From: Skeletonema tropicum
Lineage: Eukaryota > Bacillariophyta > Thalassiosirophyceae > Thalassiosirales > Thalassiosiraceae
Reading direction: 5' to 3'
Length of the DNA stretch: 64,000 bases
NCBI GenBank assembly: GCA_037178625.1
Contig: JAWZXG010000052.1
Location: forward strand, 1-64,000
Below, piece by piece: positions 22,258-35,585 of this stretch (the stretch's first letter is position 1; every line of letters starts with the position of its first letter). A model generated the notes under the pieces. The model was not told the DNA's origin and did no database searches. It saw only the letters and a program-made list of their open reading frames with translations. The position numbers and the translations under genes were made by a program.

Positions 22258-22998
22258 GGTTTGGTTTGATGGACTCGCTTGATTGGCGGCTAAATTTAAA
22301 TTATATTGAATTAGTTAGGCGAGCAGAGCAGCTCTAGCGCACGTCGCCTTCAGGAAGAGAGATAGAAGCTCTATTATATACAAACTTGGTCGGTAGCGGT
22401 TCGATAGGCTACGATGGAAGTTCCTCATGGTTTCCATGTTCCATGCAATTTTGATGGCTTCGTGGCTTCTGCGAACTCGAAATATTTAAGCAGCATCGAG
22501 CGGTACTAACTGTCGCATCAAAAAGTCACCAACTCCAGACACCAGCCAACTCAAGCACGCTACATTCATATTGTCACTTTATCTTGTCTTGTACTCGTCC
22601 AATGACAGCGATAAGTGTCCTTTTTGGAAAGCAATCGTCGTACTCTATCGCTTAGGTAGGCGTATATTCAGCCTGTTTGGGCGACTTTTGTTCAATCGAT
22701 GAGGCTAAAATGGGTCCAGAAAGTGATGTTTTGACGGTAGTCTTGGTTACAATGACGATGGTATTGGCGCTGGTGACGACTTTCTAGACCACTCTCGAGG
22801 TGAGTCGATCGACAAAACATCGATATTTGACCTTGCAACTGCAACCAATCGATAGAGCGCAATGAGAGCTTTCTACATCAACACTCATCGCCTTGATACG
22901 AACAAAAGTAGCAAAGTTAGGAAGGAAAAGGTGAATTTGGAGAGGAAGAGGTAATGTAGTATAGTAATCTATTATCATCTCTCTATATTATATATATA

Positions 22999-23829
22999 TC
23001 ATTGTACATCATTCCTAAAGATGTTCAGTTGATTGTCATGTTGTAACACTTCCCATCTAGACGAGATCATTCGACTCTGAGAATGAGGACTGTGATGAAC
23101 GTTGTACTGGTGATGACTATCCGATTTGAAGGACAGCGGCGGAGGACTCAGCGATTGTAGGTCACTGTGGATGATGGAATCGGGCGGCGGTGAGTACACC
23201 GCCTCGTTGTTGCTGTTGCCGTCGTTGTTGTCTTGTGGATCATTAATAATGATATTGCCAATATTGTCATCACCATTATCACCGTCATTATCACCCCGCG
23301 CTGATATCAATTCTGATTCTGCCGGTGAGATATTATTTTCAATTTCAATATTCATATCCGTAGAAGATGCCATCATCTGCATCATCAAATTAGGATTTTG
23401 GTCCCGTCGTTCAATCACTTCAAACCCGGAACGCGATGCTGCGTTAGAATTAGAGCTGAGGCCAACCGGAGCCGGCACCGGAGGAGTGCTGATGCTGATT
23501 AGATTTAGACGAGCGGAAGTTCTATCACTATCGTTAATATTATCATCATGCACCGCAGCAGGTTCATGTGCCTCCGCCTCCGTATTATTACTATTGTTAT
23601 CGTTATCAATCGGAGTATTATCATTACTCAAACTCAACAAGACAATGTGTTCTCCGTTCAGAAGCGGAGAGCTGAGCGCACTGGCACTGCCGCCCACGCT
23701 GCTGCTTTGAATTCCAGAGCTGCCCTCGCCCTCGGAGGTTGTTCGATGGCAGTTGTCGTCGTGAGGTGGTGTGGATAGGGCTGTGGTGTTGACAACCAGC
23801 TCGTTGTCGGATGTTGTGGACGAAGTCAT
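22999..23829 (-). CDS. Copy 16: intact 276-codon frame
   Basis: Same product as the reference. Upstream 7-base site short (near 24005). Confidence 0.5.
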   Translation of the reverse strand: MTSSTTSDNELVVNTTALSTPPHDDNCHRTTSEGEGSSGIQSSSVGGSASALSSPLLNGEHIVLLSLSNDNTPIDNDNNSNNTEAEAHEPAAVHDDNINDSDRTSARLNLISISTPPVPAPVGLSSNSNAASRSGFEVIERRDQNPNLMMQMMASSTDMNIEIENNISPAESELISARGDNDGDNGDDNIGNIIINDPQDNNDGNSNNEAVYSPPPDSIIHSDLQSLSPPPLSFKSDSHHQYNVHHSPHSQSRMISSRWEVLQHDNQLNIFRNDVQ

Positions 23830-24563
23830 GGTTTGGTTTGATGGACTCGCTTGATTGGCGGCTAAATTTAAATTATATTGAATTAGTTAGGCGAGCAGAG
23901 CAGCTCTAGCGCACGTCGCCTTCAGGAAGAGAGATAGAAGCTCTATTATATACAAACTTGGTCGGTAGCGGTTCGATAGGCTACGATGGAAGTTCCTCAT
24001 GGTTTCCATGCAATTTTGATGGCTTCGTGGCTTCTGCGAACTCGAAATATTTAAGCAGCATCGAGCGGTACTAACTGTCGCATCAAAAAGTCACCAACTC
24101 CAGACACCAGCCAACTCAAGCACGCTACATTCATATTGTCACTTTATCTTGTCTTGTACTCGTCCAATGACAGCGATAAGTGTCCTTTTTGGAAAGCAAT
24201 CGTCGTACTCTATCGCTTAGGTAGGCGTATATTCAGCCTGTTTGGGCGACTTTTGTTCAATCGATGAGGCTAAAATGGGTCCAGAAAGTGATGTTTTGAC
24301 GGTAGTCTTGGTTACAATGACGATGGTATTGGCGCTGGTGACGACTTTCTAGACCACTCTCGAGGTGAGTCGATCGACAAAACATCGATATTTGACCTTG
24401 CAACTGCAACCAATCGATAGAGCGCAATGAGAGCTTTCTACATCAACACTCATCGCCTTGATACGAACAAAAGTAGCAAAGTTAGGAAGGAAAAGGTGAA
24501 TTTGGAGAGGAAGAGGTAATGTAGTATAGTAATCTATTATCATCTCTCTATATTATATATATA

Positions 24564-25395
24564 TCATTGTACATCATTCCTAAAGATGTTCAGTTGATTG
24601 TCATGTTGTAACACTTCCCATCTAGACGAGATCATTCGACTCTGAGAATGAGGACTGTGATGAACGTTGTACTGGTGATGACTATCCGATTTGAAGGACA
24701 GCGGCGGAGGACTCAGCGATTGTAGGTCACTGTGGATGATGGAATCGGGCGGCGGTGAGTACACCGCCTCGTTGTTGCTGTTGCCGTCGTTGTTGTCTTG
24801 TGGATCATTAATAATGATATTGCCAATATTGTCATCACCATTATCACCGTCATTATCACCCCGCGCTGATATCAATTCTGATTCTGCCGGTGAGATATTA
24901 TTTTCAATTTCAATATTCATATCCGTAGAAGATGCCATCATCTGCATCATCAAATTAGGATTTTGGTCCCGTCGTTCAATCACTTCAAACCCGGAACGCG
25001 ATGCTGCGTTAGAATTAGAGCTGAGGCCAACCGGAGCCGGCACCGGAGGAGTGCTGATGCTGATTAGATTTAGACGAGCGGAAGTTCTATCACTATCGTT
25101 AATATTATCATCATGCACCGCAGCAGGTTCATGTGCCTCCGCCTCCGTATTATTACTATTGTTATCGTTATCAATCGGAGTATTATCATTACTCAAACTC
25201 AACAAGACAATGTGTTCTCCGTTCAGAAGCGGAGAGCTGAGCGCACTGGCACTGCCGCCCACGCTGCTGCTTTGAATTCCAGAGCTGCCCTCGCCCTCGG
25301 AAGGTTGTTCGATGGCAGTTGTCGTCGTGAGGTGGTGTGGATAGGGCTGTGGTGTTGACAACCAGCTCGTTGTCGGATGTTGTGGACGAAGTCAT
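24564..25395 (-). pseudogene. Copy 17: single-base insertion near the 5' end
   Basis: An extra A near 25301 shifts the frame about 31 codons in. The remaining frame is open from there to the normal stop. This copy opens the long noisy block at 25.3-33.9 kb, so error is possible. Confidence 0.5.
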
Positions 25396-26135
25396 GGTTT
25401 GGTTTGATGGACTCGGCTTGATTGGCGGCTAAATTTAAATTATATTGAATTAGTTAGGCGAGCAGAGCAGCTCTAGCGCACGTCGCCTTCAGGAAGAGAG
25501 ATAGAAGCTCTATTATATACAAACTTGGTCGGTAGCGGTTCGATAGGCTACGATGGAAGTTCCTCATGGTTTCCATCCATGCAATTTTGATGGCTTCGTG
25601 GCTTCTGCGAACTCGAAATATTTAAGCAGCATCGAGCGGTACTAACTGTCGCATCAAAAAGTCACCAACTCCAGACACCAGCCAACTCAAGCACGCTACA
25701 TTCATATTGTCACTTTATCTTGTCTTGTACTCGTCCAATGACAGCGATAAGTGTCCTTTTTGGAAAGCAATCGTCGTACTCTATCGCTTAGGTAGGCGTA
25801 TATTCAGCCTGTTTGGGCGACTTTTGTTCAATCGATGAGGCTAAAATGGGTCCAGAAAGTGATGTTTTGACGGTAGTCTTGGTTACAATGACGATGGTAT
25901 TGGCGCTGGTGACGACTTTCTAAGACCACTCTCGAGGTGAGTCGATCGACAAAACATCGATATTTGACCTTGCAACTGCAACCAATCGATAGAGCGCAAT
26001 GAGAGCTTTCTACATCAACACTCATCGCCTTGATACGAACAAAAGTAGCAAAGTTAGGAAGGAAAAGGTGAATTTGGAGAGGAAGAGGTAATGTAGTATA
26101 GTAATCTATTATCATCTCTCTATATTATATATATA

Positions 26136-26977
26136 TCATTGTACATCATTCCTAAAGATGTTCAGTTGATTGTCATGTTGTAACACTTCCCATCTAGGAC
26201 GAGAGATCATTCGACTCTGAGAATGAGGACTGTGATGAACGTTGTACTGGTGATGACTATCCGATTTGAAGGACAGCGGCGGAGGACTCAGCGATTGTAG
26301 GTCACTGTGGATGATGGAATCGGGCGGCGGTGAGTACACCGCCTCGTTGTTGCTGTTTTGCCGTCGTCGTTGTTGTCTTGTGGATCATTAATAATGATAT
26401 TGCCAATATTGTCATCACCATTATCACCGTCATTATCACCCCGCGCTGATATCAATTCTGATTCTGCCGGTGAGATATTATTTTCAATTTCAATATTCAT
26501 ATCCGTAGAAGATGCCATCATCTGCATCATCAAATTAGGATTTTGGTCCCGGTCGTTCAATCACTTCAAACCCGGAACGCGATGCTGCGTTAGAATTAGA
26601 GCTGAGGCCAACCGGAGCCGGCACCGGAGGAGTGCTGATGCTGATTAGGATTTAGACGAGCGGAAGTTCTATCACTATCGTTAATATTATCATCATGCAC
26701 CGCAGCAGGTTCATGTGCCTCCGCCTCCGTATTATTACTATTGTTATCGTTATCAATCGGAGTATTATCATTACTCAAACTCAACAAGACAATGTGTTCT
26801 CCGTTCAGAAGCGGAGAGCTGAGCGCACTGGCACTGCCGCCCACGCTGGCTGCTTTGAATTCCAGAGCTGCCCTCGCCCTCGGAGGTTGTTCGATGGCAG
26901 TTGTCGTCGTGAGGTGGTGTGGATAGGGCTGTGGTGTTGACAACCAGCTCGTTGTCGGATGTTGTGGACGAAGTCAT
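26136..26977 (-). pseudogene. Copy 18: frame broken by several insertions
   Basis: Extra bases near 26198, 26204, 26356-26366, 26551, 26649 and 26849. Upstream 7-base site long. Confidence 0.5.
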
Positions 26978-27721
26978 GGTTTGGTTTGATGGACTCGCTT
27001 GATTGGCGGCTAAATTTAAATTATATTGAATTAGTTAGGCGAGCAGAGCAGCTCTAGCGCACGTCGCCTTCAGGAAGAGAGATAGAAGCTCTATTATATA
27101 CAAACTTGGTCGGTAGCGGTTCGATAGGCTACGATGGAAGTTCCTCATGGTTTCCATGTTCCATGCAATTTTGATGGCTTCGTGGCTTCTGCGAACTCGA
27201 AATATTTAAGCAGCATCGAGCGGTACTAACTGTCGGCATCAAAAAGTCACCAACTCCAGACACCAGCCAACTCAAGCACGCTACATTCATATTGTCACTT
27301 TATCTTGTCTTGTACTCGTCCAATGACAGCGATAAGTGTCCTTTTTGGAAAGCAATCGTCGTACTCTATCGCTTAGGTAGGCGTATATTCAGCCTGTTTG
27401 GGCGACTTTTGTTCAATCGATGAGGCTAAAATGGGTCCAGAAAGTGATGTTTTTTGACGGTAGTCTTGGTTACAATGACGATGGTATTGGCGCTGGTGAC
27501 GACTTTCTAGACCACTCTCGAGGTGAGTCGATCGACAAAACATCGATATTTGACCTTGCAACTGCAACCAATCGATAGAGCGCAATGAGAGCTTTCTACA
27601 TCAACACTCATCGCCTTGATACGAACAAAAGTAGCAAAGTTAGGAAGGAAAAGGTGAATTTGGAGAGGAAGAGGTAATGTAGTATAGTAATCTATTATCA
27701 TCTCTCTATATTATATATATA

Positions 27722-28561
27722 TCATTGTACATCATTCCTAAAGATGTTCAGTTGATTGTCATGTTGTAACACTTCCCATCTAGACGAGATCATTCGACTC
27801 TGAGAATGAGGACTGTGATGAACGTTGTACTGGTGATGACTATCCGATTTGAAGGACAGCGGCGGAGGACTCAGCGATTGTAGGTCACTGTGGATGATGG
27901 AATCGGGCGGCGGTGAGTACACCGGCCTCGTTGTTGCTGTTGCCGTCGTTGTTGTCTTGTGGATCATTAATAATGATATTGCCAATATTGTCATCACCAT
28001 TATCACCGTCATTATCACCCCGCGCTGATATCAATTCTGATTCTGCCGGTGAGATATATTTTTTCAATTTCAATATTCATATCCGTAGAAGATGCCATCA
28101 TCTGCATCATCAAATTAGGATTTTGGTCCCGTCGTTCAATCACTTCAAACCCGGAACGCGATGCTGCGTTAGAATTAGAGCTGAGGCCAACCGGAGCCGG
28201 CACCGGAGGAGTGCTGATGCTGATTAGATTTAGACGAGCGGAAGTTCTATCACTATCGTTAATATTATCATCATGCACCCCACCGCAGCAGGTTCATGTG
28301 CCTCCGCCTCCGTATTATTACTATTGTTATCGTTATTCAATCGGAGTATTATCATTACTCAAACTCAACAAGACAATGTGTTCTCCGTTCAGAAGCGGAG
28401 AGCTGAGCGCACTGGCACTGCCGCCCACGCTGCTGCTTTGAATTCCAGAGCTGCCCTCGCCCTCGGAGGTTGTTCGATGGCAGTTGTCGTCGTGAGGTGG
28501 TGTGGATAGGGCTGTGGTGTTGACAACCAGCTCGTTGTCGGATGTTGTGGAACGAAGTCAT
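27722..28561 (-). pseudogene. Copy 19: frame broken by several indels
   Basis: Changes near 27924, 28055-28061, 28278, 28336 and 28551. The last lies only a few codons after the start, so almost the whole product is shifted. Confidence 0.5.
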
Positions 28562-29298
28562 GGTTTGGTTTGATGGACTCGCTTGAATTGGCGGCTAAAT
28601 TTAAATTATTTGAATTAGTTAGGCGAGCAGAGCAGCTCTAGCGCACGTCGCCTTCAGGAAGAGAGATAGAAGCTCTATTATATACAAACTTGGTCGGTAG
28701 CGGTTCGATAGGCTACGATGGAAGTTCCTCATGGTTTCCATGCAATTTTGATGGCTTCGTGGCTTCTGCGAACTCGAAATATTTAAGCAGCATCGAGCGG
28801 TACTAACTGTCGCATCAAAAAGTCACCAACTCCAGACACCAGCCAACTCAAGCACGCTACATTCATATTGTCACTTTATCTTGTCTTGTACTCGTCCAAT
28901 GACAAGCGATAAGTGTCCTTTTTGGAAAGCAATCGTCGTACTCTATCGCTTAGGTAGGCGTATATTCAGCCTGTTTGGGCGACTTTTGTTCAATCGATGA
29001 GGCTAAAATGGGTCCAGAAAGTGATGTTTTGACGGTAGTCTTGGTTACAATGACGAATGGTATTGGCGCTGGTGACGACTTTCTAGACCACTCTCGAGGT
29101 GAGTCGATCGACAAAACATCGATATTTGACCTTGCAACTGGCAACCAATCGATAGAGCGCAATGAGAGCTTTCTACATCAACACTCATCGCCTTGATACG
29201 AACAAAAGTAGCAAAGTTAGGAAGGAAAAGGTGAATTTGGAGAGGAAGAGGTAATGTAGTATAGTAATCTATTATCATCTCTCTATATTATATATATA

Positions 29299-30134
29299 TC
29301 ATTGTACATCATTCCTAAAGATGTTCAGTTTGATTGTCATGTTGTAACACTTCCCATTCTAGACGAGATCATTCGACTCTGGAGAATGAGGACTGTGATG
29401 AACGTTGTACTGGTGATGACTATCCGATTTGAAGGACAGCGGCGGAGGACTCAGCGATTGTAGGTCACTGTGGATGATGGAATCGGGCGGCGGTGAGTAC
29501 ACCGCCTCGTTGTTGCCTGTTGCCGTCGTTGTTGTCTTGTGGATCATTAATAATGATATTGCCAATATTGTCATCACCATTATCACCGTCATTATCACCC
29601 CGCGCTGATATCAATTCTGATTCTGCCGGTGAGATATTATTTTCAATTTCAATATTCATATCCGTAGAAGATGCCATCATCTGCATCATCAAATTAGGAT
29701 TTTGGTCCCGTCGTTCAATCACTTCAAACCCGGAACGCGATGCTGCGTTAGAATTAGAGCTGAGGCCAACCGGAGCCGGCACCGGAGGAGTGCTGATGCT
29801 GATTAGATTTAGACGAGCGGAAGTTCTATCACTATCGTTAATATTATCATCATGCACCGCAGCAGGTTCATGTGCCTCCGCCTCCGTATTATTACTATTG
29901 TTATCGTTATCAATCGGAGTATTATCATTACTCAAACTCAACAAGACAATGTGTTCTCCGTTCAGAAGCGGAGAGCTGAGCGCACCTGGCACTGCCGCCC
30001 ACGCTGCTGCTTTGAATTCCAGAGCTGCCCTCGCCCTCGGAGGTTGTTCGATGGCAGTTGTCGTCGTGAGGTGGTGTGGATAGGGCTGTGGTGTTGACAA
30101 CCAGCTCGTTGTCGGATGTTGTGGACGAAGTCAT
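29299..30134 (-). pseudogene. Copy 20: frame broken near both ends
   Basis: Extra bases near 29329, 29358, 29381, 29516 and 29985; a central stretch of over 150 codons is unaltered. The upstream 7-base site is an intermediate form (near 30311). Confidence 0.5.
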
Positions 30135-30861
30135 GGTTTGGTTTGATGGACTCGCTTGATTGGCGGCTAAATTTAAATTATATTGAATTAGTTAGGCGAG
30201 CAGAGCAGCTCTAGCGCACGTCGCCTTCAGGAAGAGAGATAGAAGCTCTATTATATACAAACTTGGTCGGTAGCGGTTCGATAGGCTACGATGGAAGTTC
30301 CTCATGGTTTCCATGCCATGCAATTTTGAATGGCTTCGTGGCTTCTGCGAACTCGAAATATTTAAGCAGCATCGAGCGGTACTAACTGTCGCATCAAAAA
30401 GTCACCAACTCCAGACACCAGCCAACTCAAGCACGCTACACATTCATATTGTCACTTTATCTTGTCTTGTACTCGTCCAATGACAGCGATAAGTGTCCTT
30501 TTTGGAAAGCAATCGTCGTACTTATCGCTTAGGTAGGCGTATATTCAGCCTGTTTGGGCGACTTTTGTTCAATCGATGAGGGCTAAAATGGGTCCAGAAA
30601 GTGATGTTTTGACGGTAGTCTTGGTTACAATGACGATGGTATTGGCGCTGGTGACGACTTTCTAGACCACTCTCGAGGTGAGTCGATCGACAAAACATCG
30701 ATATTTGACCTTGCAACTGCAACCAATCGATAGAGCGCAATGAGAGCTTTCTACATCAACACTTCATCGCCTTGATACGAACAAAAGTAGCAAAGTTAGG
30801 AAGGAAAAGGTGAATTTGGAGAGGAAGAGGTAATGTAGTATAGTAATCTATTATCATCTCT

Positions 30862-31710
30862 CTATATTATATATATACATTGTACATCATTCCTAAAGAT
30901 GTTCAGTTGATTGTCATGTTGTAACACTTCCCATCTAGACGAGATCATTCGACTCTGAGAATGAGGACTGTGATGAACGTTGTACTGGTGATGACTATCC
31001 GATTTGAAGGACAGCGGCGGAGGACTCAGCCGATTGTAGGTCACTGTGGATGATGGAATCGGGCGGCGGTGAGTACACACCGCCTCGTTGTTGCTGTTGC
31101 CGTCGTTGTTGTCTTGTGGATCATTAATAATGATATTGCCAATATTGTCATCACCATTATCACCGTCATTATCACCCCGCGCTGATATCAATTCTGATTC
31201 TGCCGGTGAGATATTATTTTCAATTTCAATATTCATATCCGTAGAAGATGCCAATCATCTGCATCATCAAATTAGGATTTTGGTCCCGTCGTTCAACACT
31301 TCAAACCCGGAACGCGATGCTGCGTTAGAATTAGAGCTGAGGCCAACCGGAGCCGGCACCGGAGGAGTGCTGATGCTGATTAGATTTAGACGAGCGGAAG
31401 TTCTATCACTATCGTTAATATTATCATCATGCACCGCAGCAGGTTCATGTGCCTCCGCCTCCGTATTATTACTATTGTTATCGTTATCAATCGGAGTATT
31501 ATCATTACTCAAACTCAACAAGACAATGTGTTCTCCGTTCAGAAGCGGAGAGCTGAGCGCACTGGCACTGCCGCCCACGCTGCTGCTTTGAATTCCAGAG
31601 CTGCCCTCGCCCTCGGAGGTTGTTCGATGGCAGTTGTCGTCGTGAGGTGGTGTGGATAGGGCTGTGGTGTTGACAACCAGCTCGTTGTCGGATGTTGTGG
31701 ACGAAGTCAT
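30862..31710 (-). pseudogene. Copy 21: frame broken, stop codon altered
   Basis: Indels near 31030, 31076, 31253 and 31296. At the 3' end a base missing near 30878 removes the usual TGA, and the frame runs five codons further into the TA run. Confidence 0.5.
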
Positions 31711-32450
31711 GGTTTGGTTTGATGGACTCGCTTGATTGGCGGCTAAATTTAAATTATATTGAATTAGTTAGGCGAGCAGAGCAGCTCTAGCGCACGTCGC
31801 CTTCAGGAAGAGAGATAGAAGCTCTATTATATACAAACTTGGTCGGTAGCGGTTCGATAGGCTACGATGGAAGTTCCTCATGGTTTCCATGCAATTTTGA
31901 TGGCTTCGTGGCTTCTGCGCGAACTCGAAATATTTAAGCAGCATCGAGCGGTACTAACTGTTCGCATCAAAAAAGTCACCAACTCCAGACACCAGCCAAC
32001 TCAAGCACGCCTACATTCATATTGTCACTTTATCTTGTCTTGTACTCGTCCAATTGACAGCGATAAGTGTCCTTTTTGGAAAGCAATCGTCGTACTCTAT
32101 CGCTTAGGTAGGCGTATATTCAGCCTGTTTGGGCGACTTTTGTTCAATCGATGAGGCTAAAATGGGTCCAGAAAGTGATGTTTTGACGGTAGTCTTGGTT
32201 ACAATGACGATGGTATTGGCGCTGGTGACGACTTTCTAGACCACTCTCGAGGTGAGTCGATCGACAAAACATCGATATTTGACCTTGCAACTGCAACCAA
32301 TCGATAGAGCGCAATGAGGCTTTCTACATCAACACTCATCGCCTTGATACGAACAAAAGTAGCAAAGTTAGGAAGGAAAAGGTGAATTTGGAGAGAGAAG
32401 AGGTAATGTAGTATAGTAATCTATTATCATCTCTCTATATTATATATATA

Positions 32451-33283
32451 TCATATTACATCATTCCTAAAGATGTTCAGTTGATTGTCATGTTGTAACA
32501 CTTCCCATCTAGACGAGATCATTCGACTCTGAGAATGAGGACTGTGATGAACGTTGTACTGGTGATGACTATCCGATTTGAAGGACAGCGGCGGAGGACT
32601 CAGCGATTGTAGGTCACTGTGGATGATGGAATCGGGCGGCGGTGAGTACACCGCCTCGTTGTTGCTGTTGCCGTCGTTGTTGTCTTGTGGATCATTAATA
32701 ATGATATTGCCAATATTGTCATCACCATTATCACCGTCATTATCACCCCGCGCTGATATCAATTCTGATTCTGCCGGTGAGATATTATTTTCAATTTCAA
32801 TATTCATATCCGTAGAAGATGCCATCATCTGCATCATCAAATTAGGATTTTGGTCCCGTCGTTCAATCACTTCAAACCCGGAACGCGATGCTGCGTTAGA
32901 ATTAGAGCTGAGGCCAACCGGAGCCGGCACCGGAGGAGTGCTGATGCTGATTAGATTTAGACGAGCGGAAGTTCTAATCACTATCGTTAATATTATCATC
33001 ATGCACCGCAGCAGGTTCATGTGCCTCCGCCTCCGTATTATTACTATTGTTATCGTTATCAATCGGAGTATTATCATTACTCAAACTCAACAAGACAATG
33101 TGTTCTCCGTTCAGAAGCGGAGAGCTGAGCGCACTGGCACTGCCGCCCACGCTGCTGCTTTGAATTCCAGAGCTGCCCTCGCCCTCGGAGGTTGTTCGAT
33201 GGCAGTTGTCGTCGTGAGGTGGTGTGGATAAGGGCTGTGGTGTTGACAACCAGCTCGTTGTCGGATGTTGTGGACGAAGTCAT
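32451..33283 (-). pseudogene. Copy 22: two single-base insertions, altered last codons
   Basis: Extra A near 33230 and near 32976 shift the frame; bases near 32453-32458 also differ, changing the last codons. Upstream 7-base site short. Confidence 0.5.
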
Positions 33284-34020
33284 GGTTTGGTTTGATGGAC
33301 TCGCTTGATTGGCGGCTAAATTTAAATTATATTGAATTAGTTAGGCGAGCAGAGCAGCTCTAGCGCACGTCGCCTTCAGGAAGAGATAAGAAGCTCTATT
33401 ATATACAAACTTGGTCGGTAGCGGTTCGATAGGCTACGATGGAAGTTCCTCATGGTTTCCATGCAATTTTGATGGCTTCGTGGCTTCTGCGAACTCGAAA
33501 TATTTAAAAGCAGGCATCGAGCGGTACTAACTGTCGCATCAAAAAGTCACCAACTCCAGACACCAGCCAACTCAAGCACGCTACATTCATATTGTCACTT
33601 TATCTTGTCTTGTACTCGTCCAATGACAGCGATAAGTGTCCTTTTTGGAAAGCAATCGTCGTACTCTATCGCTTAGGTAGGCGTATATTCAGCCTGTTTG
33701 GGCGACTTTTGTTCAATCGATGAGGCTAAAATGGGTCCAGAAAGTGATGTTTTGACGGTAGTCTTGGTTACAATGACGATGGTATTGGCGCTGGTGACGA
33801 CTTTCTAGACCACTCTCGAGGTGAGTTCGATCGACAAAACATCGATATTTGACCTTGCAACTGCAACCAATCGATAGAGCGCAATGAGAGCTTTCTACAT
33901 CAACACTCATCGCCTTGATACGAACAAAAGTAGCAAAGTTAGGAAGGAAAAGGTGAATTTGGAGAGGAAGAGGTAATGTAGTATAGTAATCTATTATCAT
34001 CTCTCTATATTATATATATA

Positions 34021-34851
34021 TCATTGTACATCATTCCTAAAGATGTTCAGTTGATTGTCATGTTGTAACACTTCCCATCTAGACGAGATCATTCGACTCT
34101 GAGAATGAGGACTGTGATGAACGTTGTACTGGTGATGACTATCCGATTTGAAGGACAGCGGCGGAGGACTCAGCGATTGTAGGTCACTGTGGATGATGGA
34201 ATCGGGCGGCGGTGAGTACACCGCCTCGTTGTTGCTGTTGCCGTCGTTGTTGTCTTGTGGATCATTAATAATGATATTGCCAATATTGTCATCACCATTA
34301 TCACCGTCATTATCACCCCGCGCTGATATCAATTCTGATTCTGCCGGTGAGATATTATTTTCAATTTCAATATTCATATCCGTAGAAGATGCCATCATCT
34401 GCATCATCAAATTAGGATTTTGGTCCCGTCGTTCAATCACTTCAAACCCGGAACGCGATGCTGCGTTAGAATTAGAGCTGAGGCCAACCGGAGCCGGCAC
34501 CGGAGGAGTGCTGATGCTGATTAGATTTAGACGAGCGGAAGTTCTATCACTATCGTTAATATTATCATCATGCACCGCAGCAGGTTCATGTGCCTCCGCC
34601 TCCGTATTATTACTATTGTTATCGTTATCAATCGGAGTATTATCATTACTCAAACTCAACAAGACAATGTGTTCTCCGTTCAGAAGCGGAGAGCTGAGCG
34701 CACTGGCACTGCCGCCCACGCTGCTGCTTTGAATTCCAGAGCTGCCCTCGCCCTCGGAGGTTGTTCGATGGCAGTTGTCGTCGTGAGGTGGTGTGGATAG
34801 GGCTGTGGTGTTGACAACCAGCTCGTTGTCGGATGTTGTGGACGAAGTCAT
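34021..34851 (-). CDS. Copy 23: intact 276-codon frame
   Basis: Same product as the reference; first of three clean copies with short 7-base sites and 1565-base spacing. Confidence 0.5.
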   Translation of the reverse strand: MTSSTTSDNELVVNTTALSTPPHDDNCHRTTSEGEGSSGIQSSSVGGSASALSSPLLNGEHIVLLSLSNDNTPIDNDNNSNNTEAEAHEPAAVHDDNINDSDRTSARLNLISISTPPVPAPVGLSSNSNAASRSGFEVIERRDQNPNLMMQMMASSTDMNIEIENNISPAESELISARGDNDGDNGDDNIGNIIINDPQDNNDGNSNNEAVYSPPPDSIIHSDLQSLSPPPLSFKSDSHHQYNVHHSPHSQSRMISSRWEVLQHDNQLNIFRNDVQ

Positions 34852-35585
34852 GGTTTGGTTTGATGGACTCGCTTGATTGGCGGCTAAATTTAAATTATAT
34901 TGAATTAGTTAGGCGAGCAGAGCAGCTCTAGCGCACGTCGCCTTCAGGAAGAGAGATAGAAGCTCTATTATATACAAACTTGGTCGGTAGCGGTTCGATA
35001 GGCTACGATGGAAGTTCCTCATGGTTTCCATGCAATTTTGATGGCTTCGTGGCTTCTGCGAACTCGAAATATTTAAGCAGCATCGAGCGGTACTAACTGT
35101 CGCATCAAAAAGTCACCAACTCCAGACACCAGCCAACTCAAGCACGCTACATTCATATTGTCACTTTATCTTGTCTTGTACTCGTCCAATGACAGCGATA
35201 AGTGTCCTTTTTGGAAAGCAATCGTCGTACTCTATCGCTTAGGTAGGCGTATATTCAGCCTGTTTGGGCGACTTTTGTTCAATCGATGAGGCTAAAATGG
35301 GTCCAGAAAGTGATGTTTTGACGGTAGTCTTGGTTACAATGACGATGGTATTGGCGCTGGTGACGACTTTCTAGACCACTCTCGAGGTGAGTCGATCGAC
35401 AAAACATCGATATTTGACCTTGCAACTGCAACCAATCGATAGAGCGCAATGAGAGCTTTCTACATCAACACTCATCGCCTTGATACGAACAAAAGTAGCA
35501 AAGTTAGGAAGGAAAAGGTGAATTTGGAGAGGAAGAGGTAATGTAGTATAGTAATCTATTATCATCTCTCTATATTATATATATA

